Positions 58,179 to 64,000 of a stretch of DNA of 64,000 bases are shown here, in pieces. This stretch comes from Phycisphaerae bacterium (GTDB taxonomy: Bacteria > Planctomycetota > Phycisphaerae > Sedimentisphaerales > UBA12454). Numbering within the stretch: position 1 is the first letter of the stretch; each line of letters starts with the position of its first letter. The notes under the pieces were generated by a model. That model searched no databases, was not told the DNA's origin, and saw only the letters and a program-made list of their open reading frames with translations. The stretch is from contig JBAZHC010000014.1 in assembly GCA_041652575.1 (NCBI GenBank), positions 1 through 64,000 of the forward strand, given 5' to 3'. The translations under genes were made by a program, and so were the position numbers.

Positions 58179-59453
58179 ATGCTGTTTTGCGGCAAAGGAA
58201 ATCCACAAATAAACTTGAGTGCCGACGACCTGAAAGCCGGTCTGTTTTCAGCACTTAAAAAGCTCGGCAGCCGTAAAAAAGTTCTCGTTATCGGCCCCGA
58301 CATTACACGAATGTATTCGCGGGCGGGCGAGCTTACCTATATGTCGTACCAGTATTACGGCGACAGGCTGACCGATATTCTGCCTGCACTGGGAACGCAC
58401 GTTCCGATGACCGAAGAAGAAATAAAAAAAATGTACGGCCAGACGCCGGTAAGTCTTTTCAGGAATCATAACTGGCGGACGGACATTGTTACGCTCGGGC
58501 AGGTGCCCGGCGATTTCGTAAAAAAAGTAACCGACGGCAAACTGGATTATGACTGGCCCGCGCAAGTGAACAGGCTGCTTGTCGAAGGCGGCTTTGATTT
58601 GATTCTGTCAATCGGCCAGGTTGTGCCGCACGAGGTCGCGGGTATGGCCAACTACAACAAAAATATTTTCGTCGGAACAGGCGGGCAGGAAGGCATAAAC
58701 AGAAGTCATTTCATCGGCGCCGTCTGCAATATGGAAAAAATTATGGGCAGGGCGGATAATCCTGTTCGCAAGGTTTTGAATTATGCATCGGAGCATTTCG
58801 CCAAACACCTGCCGATAGTTTATGTTCAGACAGTACTTGCACCGGATGAAAACAGAAAGATGCAGACAAGGGGACTTTTCATCGGTGACGATATCGAGTG
58901 TTTCAACAAGGCCTGCGAGCTTTGTCTGAAGGTTAATTTTACCATGCTCGATGAGCCTATAAAGAAAGCGGTTGTATATCTCGACCCGCACGAATATAAA
59001 AGCACCTGGCTTGGAAACAAAAGCATTTATCGAACGAGAATGGCAATGGCTGATAATGGCCGCCTGATTGTTTTGGCGCCGGGAGTCGCGGAATTCGGCG
59101 AAGACAGGCAGATAGATACGCTTATCAGAAAATACGGCTATGTCGGCACGGAAAAAGTGCTTAAATTTGTCAAGGAAAATGATGATTTAAAAGCGAATCT
59201 AAGCGCAGCCGCTCATCTTATTCACGGTTCGAGCGAAGGCAGATTCAAAATAACTTATTGCCCGGGAAAATTAACGAGGAAGGAAATCGAATCGGTTAAT
59301 TTCGAATACGGCGACCTTTCCGAAATGAGGGACCTTTATAATCCCGACAATCTTCAAAATGGTATAAATACTATGCCGGATGGAGAAGAAATATTTTTCA
59401 TTTCCAATCCGGGTCTGGGCCTTTGGGCGTATAAAAACAGATTTAGTCGATAA
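58179..59453 (+). CDS. LarA-family (DUF2088) protein, predicted sugar-acid racemase/epimerase
   Basis: A 424-residue protein with the LarA-like N-terminus VLVIGPDITRMYSRAGELT and ALGTHVPMTEEEIKKMYG, which includes the histidine-containing GTH signature of nickel-pincer lactate racemases, and the LSIGQVVPHEVAGMANYNKNIFVGTGGQ section. LarA enzymes use a nickel-pincer nucleotide cofactor. Its operon partners are a PfkB kinase and 6-phosphogluconate dehydrogenase, so the substrate is probably an aldonate, not lactate (inference). No larB/larC/larE genes are next to it. Confidence 0.78.
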   Translation: MLFCGKGNPQINLSADDLKAGLFSALKKLGSRKKVLVIGPDITRMYSRAGELTYMSYQYYGDRLTDILPALGTHVPMTEEEIKKMYGQTPVSLFRNHNWRTDIVTLGQVPGDFVKKVTDGKLDYDWPAQVNRLLVEGGFDLILSIGQVVPHEVAGMANYNKNIFVGTGGQEGINRSHFIGAVCNMEKIMGRADNPVRKVLNYASEHFAKHLPIVYVQTVLAPDENRKMQTRGLFIGDDIECFNKACELCLKVNFTMLDEPIKKAVVYLDPHEYKSTWLGNKSIYRTRMAMADNGRLIVLAPGVAEFGEDRQIDTLIRKYGYVGTEKVLKFVKENDDLKANLSAAAHLIHGSSEGRFKITYCPGKLTRKEIESVNFEYGDLSEMRDLYNPDNLQNGINTMPDGEEIFFISNPGLGLWAYKNRFSR

Positions 59454-59468
59454 ATAAGGAGCAAAAAA

Positions 59469-60542
59469 ATGCCAAAAACAGAAACGCATAAATATGCTTT
59501 ACTCGTTCCGACCAGTATGGGTATTCGGTTAACTCCTGTTAATTCTCAGCCTTTTCATTGCAGCGATACCTTTAAAATGCAGGCAACCAGCGCAGAAAGT
59601 AATGTAGCGTCTGTTTCTTCGTATCTTGGTATGCCGGTCAAAATTTTGACGGCATTTGTTAAAGGCAGTCCTGTTTCGCATTTTATAAAGGACAATCTAA
59701 ATAGTCGTCGAATGGATTTTGAAGGCCGTGAATTTGGGCAGGGCGGCCCGTGGGGTTATCGCCATCAAATTAATATGGCTGACAGCGGCTGGGGTACACG
59801 CGGGCCGAGAGTTCATAATGACCGGGCTGGTGAAGTTGGAAGAGAACTTAGCGCCGAAGATTTTGATTTTGAGAGAATTTTTGCAAAGGAAGGTGCAAAG
59901 ATTGTACATCTTTCCGGTTTAATTGCCGCGTTGTCGCCGAAGACGAGTAAATTTTGTCTTGATATTGCGAGAATTGCCAAGAAAAATGGTTCGTTAATAT
60001 CATTTGACCTCAATCATAGAGCAAGTTTCTGGAAGGATAGAGAAAAAGAGCTTTCAGAAATATTTGCTGAAATTGCATCCCTCAGCGATATACTGATTGG
60101 TAATGAAGAAGATTTTCAGTTATGTCTCGGCGTAGAAGGTCCCCAGACCGGCGGCAAAGGGCTTGAAGATAAAATAGACGGCTTTAAAGAGATGATTAGC
60201 AGGGTGCAAAAGGCTTATCCGAATGCTACTTATTTTGGAACAACGCTTCGTGAGGTTATCTCGGCCAATAGTCATATGTGGGGTGCACTGGTGACAGACA
60301 AAAAGAATTGGGAAATTATTAAGCCGCGTCAGATAGGTGTTCTTGACCGTATTGGCGGCGGTGATGGTTTTGTCGGCGGTTTGCTTTACGGCATACTCAG
60401 GGGCTGGGATGTGACAAAATGTGCCAGGTTCGGCTGGGCAACAGGAGCTCTTGCAGCTACGATGCTTACCGACTATGCCCAGCCTGCTGACGAAGAACAG
60501 GTGTGGAGTATATGGGAAGGTAACGCAAGAGTTAAGCGATAA
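59469..60542 (+). CDS. PfkB-family sugar kinase (2-keto-3-deoxygluconate kinase-like)
   Basis: A 357-residue kinase. The ribokinase-type N-terminus contains NVASVSSYLGMPVKILTAFVKGSPVSHFI and the second signature VLDRIGGGDGFVGGLLYG carries the catalytic aspartate; GGGD replaces the usual GAGD. The inserted loop PRVHNDRAGEVG...FDFERIFAKEGAKIVHLSG resembles 2-keto-3-deoxygluconate kinases. It follows the LarA-like gene by 15 bp, with AAGGAG before its ATG. A gluconate or keto-sugar-acid substrate is plausible. Confidence 0.82.
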   Translation: MPKTETHKYALLVPTSMGIRLTPVNSQPFHCSDTFKMQATSAESNVASVSSYLGMPVKILTAFVKGSPVSHFIKDNLNSRRMDFEGREFGQGGPWGYRHQINMADSGWGTRGPRVHNDRAGEVGRELSAEDFDFERIFAKEGAKIVHLSGLIAALSPKTSKFCLDIARIAKKNGSLISFDLNHRASFWKDREKELSEIFAEIASLSDILIGNEEDFQLCLGVEGPQTGGKGLEDKIDGFKEMISRVQKAYPNATYFGTTLREVISANSHMWGALVTDKKNWEIIKPRQIGVLDRIGGGDGFVGGLLYGILRGWDVTKCARFGWATGALAATMLTDYAQPADEEQVWSIWEGNARVKR

Positions 60543-60610
60543 TACCTTTGAGATTAGAAATTGTGAGTTTTACAAAAATCTTTTTTTATTAAAATACGGA
60601 GAACAAAAAA

Positions 60611-62062
60611 ATGTCGAAAGCGGATATTGGTTTAATTGGTCTTGCGGTAATGGGTGAAAATCTTATCCTTAATATGGAAAGCAAAGGTTTTACCGTTGCA
60701 TGTTTTAATCGTACTGTTTCGAAGGTCGATAACTTTATGAACGACAGAGCGAAGGGCAAAAACATAATCGGCTGTCATTCAATCGAGGAGCTTTGCGCAA
60801 ATCTTAAAACGCCGCGAAAAGTTATGCTGATGGTCAAAGCAGGCCAGGCGGTGGATGATTTTATCGAACTGGTACTGCCGCACCTTGAAAACGGAGACAT
60901 CATTATAGACGGCGGAAACAGCCATTTCCCCGATACCACACGCAGAACAAAATATGTCGAGAGCAAAGGCAAACTTTACATTGGCACCGGCGTTTCCGGC
61001 GGCGAAGAAGGCGCTTTGACGGGGCCATCGATTATGCCCGGCGGTTCGCCTGCTGCGTGGCCGGCGGTGAAACCGATCTTCCAGAAAATTTCAGCTCACA
61101 CTGAAACCGGCGAACCATGCTGCGACTGGGTCGGCGAAAACGGCGCAGGCCATTTCGTGAAAATGGTTCACAACGGCATCGAATACGGCGATATGCAGAT
61201 GATTTGCGAAACATACCAGATGATGAAGCAGGGTCTTGGTATGAGCAACGATGAAATGCACAACGTTCTTGCCGAGTGGAACAAGGGCGAGCTTGATTCA
61301 TACTTAATAGAAATTACCCGCGACATTCTCGGCTATAAAGACGAGCAGGGCAAAGAAGTTGTTGACCTGATTCTCGATAGGGCAGGCCAAAAAGGAACCG
61401 GCAAATGGACGGCGATTGCCGCTCTCGATGCCGGCCAGCCGTTGACGCTTATAGGCGAAGCGGTTTTCGCAAGGTGCCTCTCGGCGATGAAAGATGAACG
61501 CGTTGAAGCGTCAAAAATACTCGCAGGCCCAAATAAGCCGTTCAAAGGCGACAAGGCGAAAATGATTGACGATTTACGCAAAGCTCTCTACGCGGCGAAA
61601 ATCGTAAGTTACGCGCAGGGTTATCAGCTTATGCGTGCGGTCGCCAAAGAATCCGGCTGGAATCTCAACTACGGCGGTATCGCTCTTATGTGGCGTGGCG
61701 GCTGTATTATTCGTTCGGCATTTCTGGGCAAGATTAAGGCCGCGTTCAAGAAAAATCCGGCTCTTGTCAATCTGCTGCTCGACCCGTTCTTCAAGAGCGC
61801 AGTAAAGAAATCGCAGGGTTCATGGAGAAGAGTCATACGAGCCGCTGTTGACCTTGGCATTCCAATGCCTGCTGTAGGTGCGGCACTGTCTTATTATGAC
61901 GGTTATAGGGCTGAAAGACTGCCGGCAAATCTCCTGCAGGCTCAGCGCGATTATTTCGGCGCTCATACTTATGAGCGAGTCGATAAACCACGCGGTCAGG
62001 TATTCCATACGAATTGGACCGGCCGCGGCGGCACTACCAGCGCTTCGACTTATATTGCGTAA
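60611..62062 (+). CDS. gnd: 6-phosphogluconate dehydrogenase, decarboxylating
   Basis: A 483-residue enzyme that oxidises 6-phosphogluconate to ribulose 5-phosphate with CO2 release. N-terminal Rossmann motif GLAVMGENLILNM, NRTVSKVD, the GNSHFPDT catalytic segment, GVSGGEEGALTGPSIMPGG near residue 130, and the signature VGENGAGHFVKMVHNGIEYGDMQ near residue 185 are all present, plus the C-terminal WRGGCIIRSAFL and HTNWTGRGG. It is intact. The ribosome-binding site ACGGAG is 8 bases upstream. It ends the operon with the LarA-like protein and the kinase. Confidence 0.95.
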   Translation: MSKADIGLIGLAVMGENLILNMESKGFTVACFNRTVSKVDNFMNDRAKGKNIIGCHSIEELCANLKTPRKVMLMVKAGQAVDDFIELVLPHLENGDIIIDGGNSHFPDTTRRTKYVESKGKLYIGTGVSGGEEGALTGPSIMPGGSPAAWPAVKPIFQKISAHTETGEPCCDWVGENGAGHFVKMVHNGIEYGDMQMICETYQMMKQGLGMSNDEMHNVLAEWNKGELDSYLIEITRDILGYKDEQGKEVVDLILDRAGQKGTGKWTAIAALDAGQPLTLIGEAVFARCLSAMKDERVEASKILAGPNKPFKGDKAKMIDDLRKALYAAKIVSYAQGYQLMRAVAKESGWNLNYGGIALMWRGGCIIRSAFLGKIKAAFKKNPALVNLLLDPFFKSAVKKSQGSWRRVIRAAVDLGIPMPAVGAALSYYDGYRAERLPANLLQAQRDYFGAHTYERVDKPRGQVFHTNWTGRGGTTSASTYIA

Positions 62063-62069
62063 AACGTCA

Positions 62070-62115
62070 TTTCGAGCGAAGTCGTTGGAGCGGAGCAGAA
62101 ACCCTCGCAGAGGGA
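62070..62115. repeat. 'atttcgagcgaagtcg' dispersed repeat
   Basis: The sequence tcatttcgagcgaagtcg and gagcggagcagaaaccctc is reminiscent of short hairpin repeats in other bacteria. There is no ORF. It lies between gnd and its terminator. Confidence 0.4.
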
Positions 62116-62134
62116 AAAATCTAAAAAATAAAAA

Positions 62135-62168
62135 CCCGCATTCGGCAATTCCGGATGCGGGCTTTTTT
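62135..62168. terminator. Bidirectional Rho-independent terminator between gnd and purH
   Basis: CCCGCATTCGG (62135-62145) pairs with CCGGATGCGGG (62151-62161) over 11 bp with one G-T pair and a CAATT loop, followed by CTTTTTTATT. A-rich sequence precedes it, so it can also stop minus-strand transcripts from purH. Confidence 0.85.
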
Positions 62169-62190
62169 ATTGTTTTGTCATTGCAAGCAG

Positions 62191-62260
62191 CTCGTCCTCC
62201 GTAGCCCCTGCCCTGCATAGCATATAGTGCGGCGTAGGGTTAGCGAAGGAGGAAGCGAAG
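62191..62260. repeat. 'ccctgcatagc' repeat, copy 2
   Basis: Near-identical to 34157-34225. It sits 10 bp past the purH stop codon on the plus side. Confidence 0.7.
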
Positions 62261-62269
62261 CAATCTCGT

Positions 62270-63880
62270 TTAGTGTTTGAAATGTCTTTTTCCTGTAAAG
62301 ACCATAGCGATGCCGTATTTATCCGCCGCTGCGATAACTTCGTCATCTTTCTTTGACCCGCCGGGCTGGATTATACAGGCAACTCCGTGCTTTGCGGCCT
62401 GGTCGATATTATCAGGGAATGGGAAGAACGCATCGCTGCCCATCGCACAGCCTTTCGGGTCCTCGGCTGAATTTTTGAAAGCGATAAAGCCGGACTCGAC
62501 ACGGTTCATCTGTCCTGCGCCGACGCCGATAAGTCTTCTGTCTTTTACGAGCGTAATTGTATTGCTCTTTACGTGCTTTGCGCAAATCCATGCGATTCGC
62601 AAATCTTCAAGCTGTTCCTTGTTCGGTTTTACCTTTGTCGGATAGGTCAGCAGGGCGGGTTCCCAGCCGATAAGGTCTCTGTCCTGCAGCAGCATACCGC
62701 CGACGATGCAGCGGACATCGAATTCGCCGCAGTTGATTTTTGCCCTGTCGATTGCCGATGTTGACATAAGCCTCACGCGTTTGCCCCATGGCTTGAGAGT
62801 CCTGATTGTTTCAAGTGCGTCGTCGTCGAATCCCGGCGCGATTATAACTTCGGCGAAGAATCCGGCAGCACCTTTTGCTTTGCCGAACCGTGAATAAGAT
62901 TCCATTACCGTCGTGGCAAGGTTCTTATCGACCTTTCTGTTCAGAGCGATAATTCCACCGAATGCGCTTGTAACATCTGTTTCGTAAGCTTTTTGATATG
63001 CCTTGTGAATATCGTCATCGATTGCGCAGCCGCAGGGATTAAGATGTTTTACAACAATCGCCGCCGGCTCGGCGAATTCCTTTACAAGCTCGAATGCCGC
63101 ATTAACATCGAGCAGATTATTGAAGCTTATCTGCGTTTCGTCTTCCATAATTTTCGCAGATGACACATTTACCTCTTCGTTTGCCGGAAGTTTATAAAAC
63201 GCTCCGCTCTGATGAGGATTTTCGCCGTAACGCAGTTCCTTCACTTTTGACAGGGCGATGCTTATTCTTTCCGGATACCTTACGCCTGCCTGTTTATTGA
63301 GATATTTCGATATCGCGGCATCGTAACCTGCCGTCAGGCCGAACGCGATTCTTGCGAAATCGCTTCTCGTTTTTTCGCTTACGGAACCGCCGCTTGCCTT
63401 CATCTCCGCGATTACTTTTTCGTACTGGCAGGAGCTTGTAACTACCGTAACAAATTTATGATTTTTCGCAGCCGAACGAACCATGCTTGGGCCACCGATG
63501 TCTATATTTTCAATCGCGTCTTCGAATTTGCAGCCGGGTTTGGCGACAGTTTGTTCGAATGGATAAAGATTGATGCAGACCATATCAATCGGCTCGATGC
63601 CGTGCTTTTTCATCGCTGCCTGATGTTCGGTGTTATCGCGGATACTCAACAGCCCGCCGTGGATTTTCGGATGAAGTGTCTTTACTCTGCCGTCCATCAT
63701 TTCAGGAAAGCCGGTCACCGAATCTATACTGACAACATTTACACCGGCGAGAGCAAGTGCCTTGGCTGTTCCGCCGGTACTGATGATTTTTACGCCCATT
63801 GCCGAAAGATTTTTTGCAAAATCGACAATACCTGCTTTATCCGATACGCTGATTAGTGCCGTCCTGACTTTCACATCCAT
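62270..63880 (-). CDS. purH: Bifunctional AICAR transformylase/IMP cyclohydrolase
   Basis: A 536-residue purine biosynthesis enzyme that performs the last two steps to IMP. The N-terminal IMP cyclohydrolase domain begins RTALISVSDKAGIVDFAKNLSAMGVKIISTGGTAKAL with VTGFPEMMDGRVKTLHPKIHGG. The transformylase domain starts with GENPHQSGAFY and contains the catalytic KH of IVVKHLNPCGCA near residue 278, GDVTSAFGGI-like TDVTSAFGGIIALN, and MSSDAFFPF-like GSDAFFPFPDNID near residue 480. Full length is normal. The stop is close to a dispersed repeat. Confidence 0.96.
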   Translation of the reverse strand: MDVKVRTALISVSDKAGIVDFAKNLSAMGVKIISTGGTAKALALAGVNVVSIDSVTGFPEMMDGRVKTLHPKIHGGLLSIRDNTEHQAAMKKHGIEPIDMVCINLYPFEQTVAKPGCKFEDAIENIDIGGPSMVRSAAKNHKFVTVVTSSCQYEKVIAEMKASGGSVSEKTRSDFARIAFGLTAGYDAAISKYLNKQAGVRYPERISIALSKVKELRYGENPHQSGAFYKLPANEEVNVSSAKIMEDETQISFNNLLDVNAAFELVKEFAEPAAIVVKHLNPCGCAIDDDIHKAYQKAYETDVTSAFGGIIALNRKVDKNLATTVMESYSRFGKAKGAAGFFAEVIIAPGFDDDALETIRTLKPWGKRVRLMSTSAIDRAKINCGEFDVRCIVGGMLLQDRDLIGWEPALLTYPTKVKPNKEQLEDLRIAWICAKHVKSNTITLVKDRRLIGVGAGQMNRVESGFIAFKNSAEDPKGCAMGSDAFFPFPDNIDQAAKHGVACIIQPGGSKKDDEVIAAADKYGIAMVFTGKRHFKH

Positions 63881-63911
63881 TTGATTTTTCCTTCTCCTTA
63901 AGGTTATGGTT

Positions 63912-64000
63912 TTATTTTTTTATGGGCTTAATGCATGAAATGCTTTTGTCTTCCATGATATATATGCTCGAGTCGTATGTATTAACCGCAAAACTGGTTA
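63912..64000 (-). CDS. C-terminal end of a protein, window-edge partial, unknown
   Basis: On the minus strand the frame is open from the right edge to a TAA at 63912-63914, giving about 28 residues (...AVNTYDSSIYIMEDKSISCIKPIKK). Its start lies outside the window, upstream of purH in the same orientation. I do not recognise the family. Confidence 0.4.
   Translation of the reverse strand, partial: TSFAVNTYDSSIYIMEDKSISCIKPIKK

Overview
The window looks like a chromosomal segment of an anaerobic planctomycete, most likely class Phycisphaerae (Sedimentisphaerales-like). This is an inference from gene content: two prepilin-type N-terminal proteins with the planctomycete H-X9-DG type tail, a huge C25-peptidase/beta-helix protein with the SSDPCF...STSPC repeats typical of that phylum, a ferredoxin-dependent 2-oxoacid oxidoreductase, TMTC-like membrane glycosyltransferases with TPRs, and many intergenic word-like repeats. 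No rRNA or taxonomic marker was compared, so the class-level placement is tentative.

Layout. 1-6.2 kb: tail of a truncated gene, a 3' tRNA-Gly(CCC) fragment that looks like an attachment-site scar, a pseudopilin-like gene and the C25/beta-helix giant. 6.9-12.8 kb: chaperone cluster groEL-groES-groEL2-dnaJ-grpE-fmdB-like. 12.8-15.9 kb: ECF sigma/anti-sigma pair and clpX. 16.0-18.6 kb: four-gene VOR-type 2-oxoacid:ferredoxin oxidoreductase operon. 18.7-24.0 kb: tRNA-Ala(CGC), nitroreductase, two zinc-ribbon proteins, beta-mannosidase, MgtC-like protein. 24.1-33.8 kb: aminotransferase behind a striking SD-sequestering leader, large membrane protein, GT2, alanine racemase, Nudix, a Kdo/heptose-kinase-like protein, a GT9 heptosyltransferase-like enzyme, DUF2062 and DUF2007 proteins. 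33.8-41 kb: ileS embedded in repeat-rich DNA, then an accessory patch with an FRG-domain protein, a RAYT-type HUH transposase and an HNH endonuclease. 41-46.6 kb: three membrane glycosyltransferases. 46.7-52.6 kb: polA, a membrane protein, an MFS transporter, DUF503 and a XerD-like recombinase. 52.8-57.9 kb: pseudopilin pair, lipoprotein, galE, ROK kinase, a nucleotidyltransferase pair of toxin-antitoxin type and tRNA-Thr(CGT). 58.2-62.1 kb: LarA-like, PfkB kinase and gnd sugar-acid operon. 62.3-63.9 kb: purH.

The most unusual content is non-coding. (1) Two approximately 120-nt nested-palindrome (cloverleaf) elements at 37339-37459 and 37887-38011 keep the same architecture while the paired bases differ. 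(2) Two perfect 36-nt palindromes, in opposite-facing arms around ileS, differ by one compensated base pair. (3) A REP-like hairpin family (TTAGCCC...GGGTT core) has a copy directly upstream of the RAYT gene, another near 33.9 kb, and copies inside the coding regions of two paralogous glycosyltransferase genes, where the stems again differ by compensated pairs. (4) A 14-bp perfect inverted repeat can close over the Shine-Dalgarno and start codon of the aminotransferase, and its left arm also has a mutually exclusive local hairpin. (5) The start codon of a putative antitoxin lies 2 nt beyond the 3' end of tRNA-Thr.

Coordinates, motifs and base pairings were read by eye. Family assignments come from recognised motifs and not from a search.
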